A stretch of DNA of 64,000 nucleotides. Origin: Actinomadura mexicana. GTDB lineage: Bacteria; Actinomycetota; Actinomycetes; Streptosporangiales; Streptosporangiaceae. The stretch spans positions 31,835 through 95,834 of the forward strand of contig NZ_FZNP01000024.1 in the NCBI RefSeq assembly GCF_900188105.1. Reading direction: 5' to 3'. Position numbers and translations under genes: made by a program. The notes under the pieces are model-generated. The model was not told where the DNA came from and ran no database searches. It saw only the letters and a program-made list of their open reading frames with translations. Numbering within the stretch: the stretch's first letter is position 1; every line of letters starts with the position of its first letter. This document shows, one piece after another, positions 1-8,345 of this stretch.

Positions 1-499
1 GCTGCGGCGGAATGTAAGGCGACTCCGCGTAGGGACCCTCCGCGTACGGCGACTCCACGTACGGTGCCTCCGCGTAGGGGGTTTCCGCGTAGGGAGTCTC
101 CGCATACGCGGGTTCTCCATAAGCAGGCTCACCGTAGGAGGGCTGCCCGTAAGCGGGCCCACCATAGGCGGGCTCACCGTAGGGCAAGCCGGCGACGATG
201 GGGCCCTGCGCCGCCGGGACGGCCTGGGCCACGGGCGGCGGGACGGGCGGCGGCACGTGCGAGCCGTCCGCCCGGCGCTGCTCCGCGGCCGCGCCGCGAC
301 GCTCGGCCAGCACGGCCATGAGGGCACGGGCCGTCTCGGCGTCCATCTTCAGCAGGACGCTCGGCATCCCGGCCTGATCGACGAACGGGGATACCGAAGG
401 CGGAGTCGGCAACTGCGGGAGAGCCGCCCGCATCTCCTCGCGGAGATCCTGGGCCAGCCGCAGCGCCTGTCGGTCACTGTCGTTCAAGTGTGCGGTCAT
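1..499 (-). CDS. Pro/Tyr-rich pentapeptide-repeat protein, 3' end outside window
   Basis: This is the first 166 codons of a minus-strand gene that runs off the left edge. I translated it from an ATG at 499-497, which is preceded by CCGGAG as ribosome binding site. Residues 1-65 are a mixed helical segment (MTAHLNDSDRQALRLAQDLR, then a stretch rich in Ala and Arg). Next is a Pro/Val linker, and from about residue 106 a run of five-residue units of the type PYGEP, AYGGP, PYAET, PYAEG. No catalytic motif is visible. Such Tyr/Pro repeats are low-complexity and usually sit in disordered linkers before a membrane segment or binding domain. The function is unknown and the C-terminus is needed to place it. 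Confidence 0.7.
   Translation of the reverse strand, partial: MTAHLNDSDRQALRLAQDLREEMRAALPQLPTPPSVSPFVDQAGMPSVLLKMDAETARALMAVLAERRGAAAEQRRADGSHVPPPVPPPVAQAVPAAQGPIVAGLPYGEPAYGGPAYGQPSYGEPAYGEPAYAETPYAETPYAEAPYVESPYAEGPYAESPYIPPQ
18..182. repeat. 15-bp coding tandem repeat, 11 units
   Basis: Eleven head-to-tail 15-bp units (first unit GGCGACTCCGCGTAG, last GCGGGCTCACCGTAG) encode the pentapeptides of the minus-strand Pro/Tyr-rich protein. The units have diverged in a graded way: PYAE-type at the left, PYGE-type at the right. This suggests stepwise expansion. Unit length is a multiple of three, so copy-number change would keep the frame. Confidence 0.85.
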
Positions 500-1016
500 C
501 GCGATCTCCGGGGAGTTCACGTGCGGGGGTCCGGGGCAATCCTGCTAGGGATGGCGTGCAGGTGCAAGGGCTGATGCACGTGCATTTCAAGAAAAATCCT
601 GCCGTAACCCCCGCGTGGGTCGATCGTTTCGAACGCGCCAAGACGCGCTCGCCGAGGCTCCAGAACGGCTTGACCAGCAGGGATCCGTACGGTCGGCCCA
701 CTCTCCCGGCCCGATGACCGCGGCCTGCCTGCACGGTGCGTGGTTCCCCGGCCACGCAGACGGCACCTGGATTCTGGGGAAAATTCAGGCGCAGCCTTCG
801 TCTCCGGAACGGCGACGCCGAGCGCGCCGCCGATCCCCAGCCCCACGCGTCGGGCGGTAAGCGGACATCACACCGACCGACAGGATGGGACGCACAGTTC
901 CATGCCGACCGACAGGAGGACCGGGCTCGCCGCGTAGAAGCGCGATACGACGCCGCCCCTGCTCCCGCTTGGCTGCGGCGCTGCGTGCGGGACGTCGTTG
1001 ACGGCATCCTGGACGA
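500..1016. other. Intergenic stretch, no confident gene
   Basis: This 517-base gap separates the divergent Pro/Tyr-repeat gene from the winged-helix gene. A plus-strand frame at 736-1020 would encode 94 residues and end in an ATGA overlap with the next gene. Its composition (Arg/Pro-rich, no recognisable motif) looks like non-coding high-GC sequence, and only the tail (VRDVVDGILDE) looks protein-like. I see no clear promoter or RNA gene. Confidence 0.5.
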
Positions 1017-2111
1017 ATGACAGAGACCCTGAGCGTCCGCGCCCTCAACCGGGCCACGCTGGCACGGCAGATGCTGCTCGCACGGGAGCCGATTCCCGTC
1101 ACCGAGGCGGTGGGACGGCTGTGCGGGATGCAGGCCCAAGAGCCCAAGCCGCCGTTCCTAGGGTTGTGGACGCGCCTCGAAGGGTTCCAGGCGTCCGATC
1201 TGCACTCCGCCTTGCACGACCGATCGCTGGTGCGCGCCACCATGATGCGCGCCACGCTGCACCTGGTGACGAGCGCGGACTACACGAGGTTCCGTACGGC
1301 GATGCAGCCGATGCTGGACGGCGGACTTCGGATACTGGGCGACCGCGCCAAGGGGCTCGATCTGGAGAAGGTCGTCCCCGCCGCACGCTCTCTCCTGGAA
1401 GGAGGACCACTCACCTTCAATGAGGTACGCGCGCTGCTCCAGCAACAGTTCCCGGACGTCAACGACCGTGCCCTCGGCTATGCCGTCCGGCTGTGCGTAC
1501 CTCTGGTCATGGTGCCCACCGAGGACAGGTGGGGCTTCCCGCGCACGTCGCGCTTCGCACTGGCCGACTCCTGGTTGGATTCGGGGCCGAACGCCGAGGA
1601 CGCCGTCGACGAACTGATGCTCCGCTACCTCGCCGCCTACGGGCCGGCGTCCGCCGTGGACGCGCAGACGTGGTCCGGGCTGTCTTCGACCGGCGAGGCT
1701 CTGGAACGCCTTCGCCCAGGTTTGCGCACCTTCACCACTGACAAGGGCCGGGAGGTGTTCGACCTGCCGGACGCGCCTCGCCCTGGTGAGGACGTCCCCG
1801 CGCCCGCACGGTTCCTGCCCGAGTTCGACAGCCTCGTCCTCGCACACGCCGACCGCAGGCGCGTCATCGCCGACGAGCACCGCCCCATGCTCACGACCAA
1901 GAACCTGCGTGTCCGCGCCGTCTTCCTATGGGACGGGTTCGCGCGCGGCATCTGGGAAGCAGAGTACAAGCGCAAGGTCGCGACGCTCCGGATGCGCCCG
2001 TTCGAAAATCTCCCCCGTACGGCAGTCGACGAACTGAGGGCCGAAGGCGAAGCCCTGCTGCGCTTCATGGAGCCGGATGCCAAGGAAACGGTCGTCACCG
2101 TCGAGGTATGA
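1017..2111 (+). CDS. Winged-helix DNA-binding domain protein (HTH_42/AlkZ-like family)
   Basis: This 364-residue protein matches the actinobacterial winged-helix DNA-binding family related to AlkZ/YcaQ DNA glycosylases. Visible family features are the N-terminal LSVRALNRATLARQMLLARE, the GMQAQEPKPPFLGLWTRL segment, MMRATLHLVT, and a C-terminal block (LPEFDSLVLAHADRRRVI) followed by VFLWDGFARGIW. In this family the central region folds as tandem winged helices. AlkZ members unhook DNA crosslinks, but many actinobacterial members have no assigned activity, so repair is an inference. The ATG at 1017 overlaps the stop of a doubtful upstream frame. A strong hairpin follows the stop codon. Confidence 0.8.
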   Translation: MTETLSVRALNRATLARQMLLAREPIPVTEAVGRLCGMQAQEPKPPFLGLWTRLEGFQASDLHSALHDRSLVRATMMRATLHLVTSADYTRFRTAMQPMLDGGLRILGDRAKGLDLEKVVPAARSLLEGGPLTFNEVRALLQQQFPDVNDRALGYAVRLCVPLVMVPTEDRWGFPRTSRFALADSWLDSGPNAEDAVDELMLRYLAAYGPASAVDAQTWSGLSSTGEALERLRPGLRTFTTDKGREVFDLPDAPRPGEDVPAPARFLPEFDSLVLAHADRRRVIADEHRPMLTTKNLRVRAVFLWDGFARGIWEAEYKRKVATLRMRPFENLPRTAVDELRAEGEALLRFMEPDAKETVVTVEV

Positions 2112-2112
2112 C

Positions 2113-2168
2113 GCGGCCGCCCTCGGCCGCGCATGCGGCAGCCCCCGGAACGAGGGCCGGGGGCTGCC
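2113..2168. terminator. Bidirectional terminator: two stacked hairpins
   Basis: Between two convergent genes lie two perfect inverted repeats. GCGGCCG and CGGCCGC (2113-2130) form a 7-bp stem with a 4-nt loop. GGCAGCCCCCGG and CCGGGGGCTGCC (2137-2168) form a 12-bp stem with an 8-nt loop. There is no U-tract, as is usual in very GC-rich actinobacteria. Confidence 0.8.
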
Positions 2169-2181
2169 GGGGTGACCGCTG

Positions 2182-2451
2182 CTAGCCGGCGCCGTCCTGC
2201 CCGCGCATCTCCTCGACCACGACGCTCTGGTACGCGCGGGAGGTGTCCGGGACGTAGCTCAGCCGTGCCAGCGCCTTGCCGTCGTGGTCCCTGATCTCGA
2301 AGTGATAGCCCTCTCCGTTCTCACCCACGTGCGCCGCGGCCTGGTCGTGCCTGAGCCGGCACATGGTGTCGACCTTCTCCAGCGCGACCTTCAGGCTCCC
2401 CGCGTCGCTGATGAGCCGCGCGGGCTCACTCGTCTCCCAGATCTCGAACAT
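2182..2451 (-). CDS. Small conserved hypothetical protein (89 aa)
   Basis: This 89-residue acidic protein starts at an ATG at 2451-2449. The sequence reads as an alpha/beta single domain: MFEIWETSEPARLISDAG, an amphipathic helix (LKVALEKVDTMCRLRHDQAA), then short strands (YHFEIRDHDGKALARLSYV). It lacks a signal peptide, membrane segment or metal motif. It is convergent with the winged-helix gene across the terminator. Proteins of this size with a FEI-start and a RDHDG turn occur as orphan genes in actinomycetes, but I do not recognise a named family. Function is unknown. Confidence 0.7.
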   Translation of the reverse strand: MFEIWETSEPARLISDAGSLKVALEKVDTMCRLRHDQAAAHVGENGEGYHFEIRDHDGKALARLSYVPDTSRAYQSVVVEEMRGQDGAG

Positions 2452-2815
2452 CAGTCGTGTCCTGTCGGCGGTCGGTCGGAAGGAACGGGCGGGGCATTCC
2501 AGACGTCTGGGACAGCTTGCGCCTCTCTCGTGGATCTTTCAATCAACAAAGATATCGGATTGATCACTATTCGAAGTTGTCCACGCTCATACCGTCATGT
2601 CCGCATGTGACAGCGGTCCACCTCCCGCTGTCCAAGGCCGGGTTCGGTGCAGTCGGCCGCTCGCAAAGACCGAACATGATTCGGACGACCTCGCCTCCCG
2701 CGACCCAACTGACTCGACGGGGCCCTTTGCTCGTTCCGGCCGGACAGCGGCTGAACCTCGTCGCCGCCGGATGGGAGGATCGTCCCCCCGGGTGACGTCG
2801 ACGGGAGGAGTGACG
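2452..2815. other. Intergenic region with an AT-rich island
   Basis: This stretch separates two divergent genes. Bases 2536-2585 are clearly AT-richer than the surroundings (AATCAACAAAGATATCGGAT and following), so promoters for one or both neighbours probably lie here. A plus-strand frame open from 2597 joins the DUF2786 gene, but the part before 2816 looks non-coding. I see no palindrome strong enough to call an operator. Confidence 0.5.
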
Positions 2816-4228
2816 GTGCGGAAGACCTGGCGGGGCGGCCGGACGTTCGAAGCCCCGGTCGCCCTCACCACGGACGAGGCGGTGCGATCGCTCGCCCGCG
2901 GCGACCGCACCACGTTCCGGCGGTTCGTGGGTGAACTGACCGACCGTCCCGACACCCCCGGCTGGACGGCCGCCGCCGACCGCTGCCTCGCCGACCGGCT
3001 GCGGCACGGGATCACTTCCGCCTGGCAGCGCGGCTGGCAACCGGCCGACCTGGTGCGCTTCACCGCCCGCCGGCACACGACCCGCCACGCGCGCCTTGCC
3101 ACCGACGCGATCGCCGACGAGATGCGCGCCTACTCCCCCGCCACCGTCGGCGATCGCTGGCGCGAACAGCTGGCCGCCCTCCACGCCGACGTGTGGTGGC
3201 CGGAGGACGGCTCCCATCCGTCCCGCTGGTGCCGCCGCGAAGGAGTCGAACGCGCGACCTACGTGGCCTGCGCCGTCGAACTCATCCACCTTCTGGAAAC
3301 CCTCGCGAGGCTCCCTTCCATCACCCCACCCCCTGGTGCCGGGCAGCCCGGCACAGACACCTCCCGCGCGAACGGCCCTGGCCCGGGGACGTTCAGCGCA
3401 GGAAACCCCAGCGCCGATACGGACCAGGGCTCCCAGGGAACGCCCCGCCCCGGCAGCGATACGTCCGGTCCGAGGAGGGCCCGTGGTGGGTCACCTGGGG
3501 AGGCTGGCGGAGGCAGGCGGGCGGAGGCCGATCAGCGGATTCTGGGACGGGTCCGCGCACTCCTGGCCAAGGCCGAGTCGACCGAGTTCCCCGAGGAGGC
3601 GGAAGCGCTCAGCACGCGCGCCCAGGAGTTGATGGCGCGGCACAGCATCGACCAAGCGCTGCTCGCCGCGGAGACAGGCGAAGTGTGCGGCCCGGACGGG
3701 CGCCGCATCGCGGTGGACAGTCCCTACGACGCACCCAAGGCGGTCCTGTTGACGGTGGTGGCCGAGGCCAATCACTGCCGCGCGATCTGGCATCGGGAGC
3801 TGGGGTTCTCCACCGTCCTCGGGTTCCCGGCCGACCTGGCCGCAGTGGAGATCTTGTTCACATCGCTGCTGGTGCAGGCGACGTCCGCCATGGTGCACGC
3901 GGGTCCCAGACGCGACGCGCGCGGACGGTCACGGACGCGTTCGTTCCGCCACGCGTTCCTCAACGCCTACGCCGTCCGCATCGGGGAGCGGCTGCGAGGC
4001 GCGGCGGACAGGGCGGCCGCGGGCGCCGGCGGGAAGGATCTGCTTCCCGTGCTGGCGGCGCGCGACCAGGTCGTCGATCAGGCCGTCGACACGATGTTCC
4101 CCGACCTCGCCAAAGGGCGGGCGGGTTCGGTCTCCAACTATGAGGGCTGGGTAGCCGGGCGGGCGGCCGCCGACCTCGCCAGCCTGAACGGGCGCTCCGA
4201 GGTCACCGGGGCGTTCCGCGGTCCGTAG
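2816..4228 (+). CDS. DUF2786 domain-containing protein
   Basis: I start this 470-residue protein at the GTG at 2816 because GGGAGGAG ends 6 nt upstream, although the frame is open further back. The N-terminal half (MRKTWRGGRTFEAP, then about 170 residues) is a helical domain unique to actinobacterial members. A Pro/Gly/Ser-rich linker covers roughly residues 180-240. After it comes a clear DUF2786 domain (RILGRVRALLAKAESTEFPE, EEAEALSTRAQELMARHSID). The C-terminal part contains an IWHRELGF/VLGFPADLAAVEILF block, also typical of the family. DUF2786 proteins have no proven activity; nucleic-acid or phage-related roles have been suggested. A hairpin follows the stop. Confidence 0.85.
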   Translation: MRKTWRGGRTFEAPVALTTDEAVRSLARGDRTTFRRFVGELTDRPDTPGWTAAADRCLADRLRHGITSAWQRGWQPADLVRFTARRHTTRHARLATDAIADEMRAYSPATVGDRWREQLAALHADVWWPEDGSHPSRWCRREGVERATYVACAVELIHLLETLARLPSITPPPGAGQPGTDTSRANGPGPGTFSAGNPSADTDQGSQGTPRPGSDTSGPRRARGGSPGEAGGGRRAEADQRILGRVRALLAKAESTEFPEEAEALSTRAQELMARHSIDQALLAAETGEVCGPDGRRIAVDSPYDAPKAVLLTVVAEANHCRAIWHRELGFSTVLGFPADLAAVEILFTSLLVQATSAMVHAGPRRDARGRSRTRSFRHAFLNAYAVRIGERLRGAADRAAAGAGGKDLLPVLAARDQVVDQAVDTMFPDLAKGRAGSVSNYEGWVAGRAAADLASLNGRSEVTGAFRGP

Positions 4229-4236
4229 CGCACGGG

Positions 4237-4260
4237 GTCCCCCCGGGGGGCGAGGGGGAC
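4237..4260. terminator. Hairpin between convergent genes
   Basis: GTCCCCC (4237-4243) pairs with GGGGGAC (4254-4260) around a loop that is itself G/C-rich. It lies 9 nt after the DUF2786 stop and 51 nt beyond the stop of the opposing HTH gene, so it can serve both. Confidence 0.65.
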
Positions 4261-4310
4261 GTCCGGCCATGTGCTCGCTTCTTCCTTGTCTCGCTGTGCT
4301 CGGGAGCGGG

Positions 4311-4523
4311 TCAGTCCTTCTTGCGCCGGGTGTTGCCGCCCCGGCCGCGCAGCGGCACTCCCGCCTCCTTCAGGACGTTGTAGATGAACCCGTACGACCG
4401 GCCGGTCTCGGCGGCCAGATCGCGGATGCTCTCGCCGGCGGCGTACCGCGGAGCGAGTTCGGCGGCGAGCCTGGTGCGTTCGGCACCGGTGACACGGGTG
4501 CCCCTCGACAGTGTTCGAGCCAC
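4311..4523 (-). CDS. Small helix-turn-helix DNA-binding protein (70 aa)
   Basis: This 70-residue basic protein is almost only one helix-turn-helix. After MARTLSRGTRVTGAERTRLA comes the helix pair AGESIRDLAAETGRSYGFIY and the recognition helix, ending in a Lys/Arg tail (RGRGGNTRRKKD). It belongs to a small actinobacterial family in which a Pin/resolvase-like HTH stands alone. Such proteins bind DNA, but their targets are generally not known. The start is the ATG at 4523. It faces the unknown-function gene at 4940 across a 416-base region that carries two palindromes, either of which could be its target; this is an inference. Confidence 0.8.
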   Translation of the reverse strand: MARTLSRGTRVTGAERTRLAAELAPRYAAGESIRDLAAETGRSYGFIYNVLKEAGVPLRGRGGNTRRKKD

Positions 4524-4693
4524 GGGGACCTCCTGATTCCAAGGCTGGGCGGCGGGGCCCGTCCCCGCAGCTCACAGCAGTGTTGATCTCCCCAACGTAC
4601 ACATTCCCCCCGATTGCGCCGACGATGCCGCGCGAATCACCGCGAATTCGGCCGAAGCTGGTCTTTTCCATGGCGAACGGCGTGTCGGAGCTA

Positions 4694-4709
4694 GACAGAC
4701 GTGTCTGTC
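4694..4709. promoter_or_regulatory. Perfect 16-bp palindrome, candidate operator
   Basis: GACAGAC-GT-GTCTGTC is a perfect inverted repeat with a 2-nt centre in the 416-base intergenic space between the small HTH gene (start 4523) and the unknown-function gene (start 4940). It is 171 bases from the HTH start. The protein that binds it is unknown. The rest of 4524-4939 holds no gene; its other signal is the motif at 4857-4877. Confidence 0.5.
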
Positions 4710-4856
4710 ACCGCAGCCTCTCGGCCGATCCGCCGGATCACCCGCTCCGGCGGCCCCAAGACCGGAACCTCGCCTCCCCCACGAGCCCGGCCGGCCCCAC
4801 CGCGCCCCCGCCCCCGAGCGGTCACCGGCCTCACAGCCGCCCCAGACGGCATCGAG

Positions 4857-4877
4857 TTATCCACAGAACCCCGTTCT
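4857..4877 (+). promoter_or_regulatory. Shared upstream module, copy 1 (TTATCCACAG + AGAAC-CCC-GTTCT)
   Basis: TTATCCACAG (4857-4866) is joined to the perfect palindrome AGAAC-CCC-GTTCT (4865-4877). It ends 62 nt before the ATG of the gene at 4940. The same composite element, in the same orientation and at nearly the same distance, precedes the genes at 13420 and 9128 (minus strand). TTATCCACA equals a classical DnaA box, but single copies before unrelated promoters argue for a transcription-factor site. Confidence 0.7.
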
Positions 4878-4939
4878 GCTGCCCCTCGTCCGGACCGCCG
4901 CGCATGCTGGGCGCGTCCAGACAACCGAGGAGGAGTCCC

Positions 4940-5899
4940 ATGGCCACGATCACCTTCCCGATCCCGTCCACCACGACCTCACGGTTCGCCGTGGCCGCCA
5001 CCAACATCCCGGACGGCCCCGCCGCGCTTCTCAGAACCGCGGACGGCCCCTACCTCGCCCACATCGCCGGGCGTCTGGGCACGCGCCATCTCCAGGTCGC
5101 CCGCGAAGACCTCTCCCGCCTTCGCTGGGACCCAGGGCAGATCAAGGCGGCCCGACCGGAGGACCGGCAGCTCGCGCGACCCTTCAACGACGCCGAGCAA
5201 TTCGCCGTCGTCACCGCCTTCGCCCCGATCACCGACCAGCCCCGAGCGGTCCAGGTGGCCCGCGCCGCCGCGTACGCCATCGCCGAGGCCACCGGAGGGA
5301 TAGCCGCCGACCTGGTCACGGGCCACGTCCTGACGCCGTCCAGCCGGGAGAGGACGCGCTTCGTCCTGGCCGACCGATGGCTGGGCGACGTCCTGCCGCC
5401 GTTCCGCGCCAACGGACGCTGCACCGCCGCCGACCCCGGGGTCGATCCGGAGGGCGTCAACGGCTGCGCCTGCCTCCGGCTGCGCACCCGCGGCCTGCGC
5501 CGCTTCGGCCTCCCCGAACTCCAGATCACCGACGTCGCCTGCCCGCATGACCTCACCGCCCTCAACGTCCTGCGCACCGCCGCCCGCCGCCTCCTCACCG
5601 ACCACTGGTCCTGGCTGGCCACCGGCCCGGCCGTCGGCGACCGCACGATCCCCGACGCCCTCGACCTGACCCAGAGCGACTTCAACGACTTCTGGGGCAC
5701 CACCCGCCGAGTCCCCCTCACCCCGCCGTCGCCCTTCCAAGTCCGCCTCTCCCCACTGACCTCCCGCCTCATCGACGTAGGCCAGCCCGCCCATTTCGAA
5801 GGCACGATCAATGAATGGCTCTGGGGCGACACCGTCCCGCATGGCCTGCACGACACCCAAGAAGCCCCCGCACCCCACCCCCTCCCCACGGCCGCCTAG
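4940..5899 (+). CDS. Protein of unknown function, paralogue of 13420-14334
   Basis: This 319-residue protein starts at the ATG at 4940, with GAGGAGGAG just upstream; the frame is open earlier but reads as non-coding. It is a paralogue of the protein at 13420-14334. The strongest shared block contains GRC, then GCAC, then RRFGLPELQITDVACPHDL and ALNVLRTAARRLL, so two or three cysteines and a CPHD motif are conserved. Other shared pieces are LADRWLGDVLPPFR, a DFNDFWG/DFSAFWG motif, and a C-terminal GTINEWLW. The Cys/His pattern could bind metal. No signal peptide or membrane segment is present. I do not recognise the family. It is preceded by the shared TTATCCACAG/palindrome module. Confidence 0.75.
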   Translation: MATITFPIPSTTTSRFAVAATNIPDGPAALLRTADGPYLAHIAGRLGTRHLQVAREDLSRLRWDPGQIKAARPEDRQLARPFNDAEQFAVVTAFAPITDQPRAVQVARAAAYAIAEATGGIAADLVTGHVLTPSSRERTRFVLADRWLGDVLPPFRANGRCTAADPGVDPEGVNGCACLRLRTRGLRRFGLPELQITDVACPHDLTALNVLRTAARRLLTDHWSWLATGPAVGDRTIPDALDLTQSDFNDFWGTTRRVPLTPPSPFQVRLSPLTSRLIDVGQPAHFEGTINEWLWGDTVPHGLHDTQEAPAPHPLPTAA

Positions 5900-6974
5900 C
5901 ACCGCGCCTCCAAAGCCCGGGCACCGCAGCGACCAGACAGCCACCGCCCACCCTTCAACAGGCCATCGCCCACCCGTCACCGCCATGGCCACCAGTTCCT
6001 ACCGCCCCGAAGCTCTCGACCACGGCTCCCGAGCAGGATTCATCCTCATCGACACGACCACTCGCAGCACTTCCAAGCCCACGCCGGCACCGCAGAACCT
6101 CCCGGCCGTCCCACGCCAGGACGGCCGGGCCCATTCGCGACGCCCCGCACGAAGCCCCAAGCTCCACAAGCCGGCCGACCACACCACAGAACCCCAACAG
6201 GTCAGCGCCTGATCGCCACCGCCTGGTACCGGATCTCAGCCACGATGTCCGTCACGGAGCCACCGAGACCTGCCCCCCTCCTGCATGGGAGCGAGAGCAA
6301 GGGACAGCTGGGTGGCAGCGCGGCCGATCGGACCGTGGGAGGGCGTCGGCGTACTGCGCTCCGGCGGCCGGCCGGGCTGCCCCGCACGGTGTCGGCGCGT
6401 CCGGCGCCGCCATCACCGCGGTAGAAGATCAAAAAAGGGCGGCACCAAGTCGATCCCGACAAGCCCGACTCTGCCGTCGGTCCAGCCTAGGGAGAGGCCG
6501 AAATACCGCTACTCCCGTCTTCGTCTGGGGCCGGCGGGCCCTTGGCTTCCTGGCCGGGTCGGCTGGGTCGAACACCCGCAAATTCGATCATTAGCCGCAG
6601 TGACAGCGAGTGACAGTTTTGGGACCGCACCGTCACCCGAGCATGCCACTACGGGAGGCGCCTCAAGAAGCCCGACCATGTGCTGATCACGCACGTGTCG
6701 TTGCTTGCGGATGTCTTATCACCGGTCCTCCACATCGCGCATCCCTTTGAATTCGCGGTAAATCAGCGCTTTGGGGGCCCGGCGGGCAACCCGAGGGGGC
6801 AGGCGGCGGGATTTCAGGATGATCCGGAATATGGCATACATTTCAGTCGCGGACGCGGCGGCAACGGCTGCACCTGATCATATGAGCGGACTGTGGGTAA
6901 TGCTCAACGCTCTGTAGCCGAAGTGGCTACCATCGGCATTCACACGGTGACCGACGCGATCCCCCGGGGCGAAG
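5900..6974. other. 1.07-kb stretch without a convincing gene
   Basis: I find no gene I can support here. A plus-strand frame at 5985-6212 would give 75 residues (MATSSYRPEALDHGSRAGF at the start) but is Pro/Arg/Ser-rich. A minus-strand frame ending at 6202 has only a protein-like tail (TDIVAEIRYQAVAIRR). Bases 6690-6860 are lower in GC and lack open frames, so they may hold the promoter region of the membrane-protein gene at 6975. A 6-bp inverted repeat, GTAGCC and GGCTAC, lies at 6914-6930, 45 nt before that start. The stretch may be decayed sequence. Confidence 0.5.
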
Positions 6975-8210
6975 ATGAACCGTTTCCTGGCACATCCCAG
7001 ACTCGCCGTCGCCTTCGGCGAATGGCTCCGCTGCACCTGCGGGTTCCTGGGATGTACCGCCATGGCCGGCGCCATCAGTATCGGTGCGGCGGTTCCGTCC
7101 GACGCGGCCACCGGAACCGAGCCGGAACCGCGCAGGCCCGTCCCACCTGTCTGTCGCCACGCCGTCGGCGACCGGTACACCGCACATCAATGCAAGGAGG
7201 CATGGGTGGCGATGTACGAGAGGTCTCGGAGACGTTCGGCACACGGCCGAGAATTTCCTCGCTGGGGCGACCGGTATGACCGGAAACCCAAGGAACACAA
7301 AGTGGCATCGCCGCATCCGCGCGAGAACCCGGCGCCCCATGCCGCCACGCCGGGCCGTCCGAAAAGCGCACGCCCGTCCCCCACCCCCTCCCCGAGCACT
7401 TCCAAGCGCACACCCGCCGCCTCCGCCCCAGCACGAGCACGCGAACAGGCCGACGAGGTCGATTCACGTCCTTCCTCGCTGCAGCCTGTGCTGCTTCTCG
7501 GCCTTCTGCTCCCCGCCGCAGCGGCGATGTGCTACCCGTTCCGGCATCGCATCTACAACGCCGCCACCGCCGGTGCGTCCCCCGTTCCCGCGCCCGATGC
7601 CCGGACACCGCGGGCCGCGCGATTCACCTACCGCCCCGCGCTCAACCCGTTCGCCTCGCCGGCCGCGGGCCTCAGGGGTCCGGGCGCCACGTCCACCGCG
7701 CGGGTACTGGCGCTGACCGCACTCGACGTGCACGGTGACGACTCGCTGGTCGTCGTCCCGCGGCCCGACGCCATCACCCTCTTCGGGCTGGCCGAGGACG
7801 AACTTCTCGACGACGACACGGCCGGGCTCTTCATCCCAGGGAACCTCGACGCGGCGCTCGCCTACCTGGAGACGGAACTCGCCATCCGCGAGAAAAGCGG
7901 TGCATCCCAGGGGCGTCGTCTCCTTCTGGTGGCCGACTGCGCCCAGGAGGCTGAGAGGATCACGGCGCTCCTCACCCACCACCCGGACGCCGTGTTCGCG
8001 ATCCTGCTCGGTCACTGGACGGGCGACCAGGCCACGATCGACGACGAGGGCCTGGTCGAGGCGCCTCCCCCCGTGGCGTCCAACTTCCCTCCCCGCCTTC
8101 CGGCGATGTCCCGTACGGAAGCCCGTGACCGTCTCCTCGAAATCGTGGATCAGCACAAGGACAGCCAGAAGCCGCCGAGCCGCCGCCGCTCGACCTCCCG
8201 CCGCGGTTAG
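6975..8210 (+). CDS. Membrane-anchored protein of unknown function (LysM/BTAD-protein-like central region)
   Basis: This 411-residue protein has an N-terminal hydrophobic segment (about 23-45), a long Pro/Ser/Lys/Arg-rich linker (105-160), a clear transmembrane helix (SLQPVLLLGLLLPAAAAMCY, about 162-182), and a globular C-terminal region of roughly 160 residues. That region (ARVLALTALDVHGDDSLVVV, a LADCA-like strand RRLLLVADCAQ, then AVFAILLGHWTGDQATIDDEG) resembles the sensor-like part of large actinobacterial LysM/BTAD proteins, where similar strand patterns sit beside the membrane. This is pattern recall, not a proven match. The tail is Arg/Ser-rich. No operon partner is apparent. Function is unknown. 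Confidence 0.65.
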   Translation: MNRFLAHPRLAVAFGEWLRCTCGFLGCTAMAGAISIGAAVPSDAATGTEPEPRRPVPPVCRHAVGDRYTAHQCKEAWVAMYERSRRRSAHGREFPRWGDRYDRKPKEHKVASPHPRENPAPHAATPGRPKSARPSPTPSPSTSKRTPAASAPARAREQADEVDSRPSSLQPVLLLGLLLPAAAAMCYPFRHRIYNAATAGASPVPAPDARTPRAARFTYRPALNPFASPAAGLRGPGATSTARVLALTALDVHGDDSLVVVPRPDAITLFGLAEDELLDDDTAGLFIPGNLDAALAYLETELAIREKSGASQGRRLLLVADCAQEAERITALLTHHPDAVFAILLGHWTGDQATIDDEGLVEAPPPVASNFPPRLPAMSRTEARDRLLEIVDQHKDSQKPPSRRRSTSRRG

Positions 8211-8345
8211 ACAACACTCGAAGGTCTGCCCCTGACAGCCAGATCTCTCCAGGCGAACGGCACCGAGCGGCAACTCCAGGCTTACCCAGGTCACCATTGC
8301 TTCGTGCGCAGCCCGTCCGGATGTCAGGGACCACGCGGGTGGGGC

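Noticed and set aside
736..1020. 94-codon gene overlapping the winged-helix gene start
   Set aside because: Composition resembles shadow translation and no motif or binding site supports it; the ATGA overlap alone is weak evidence.
4865..4877. LexA box (AGAAC-CCC-GTTCT)
   Set aside because: The half-sites are separated by three bases; the LexA consensus has four. The true SOS box at 17191 shows the correct spacing.
6500..6680. tRNA or tRNA fragment (GGGTCGAACACCC stretch)
   Set aside because: I could not fit acceptor, anticodon and T stems together; the resemblance is limited to a T-arm-like piece.
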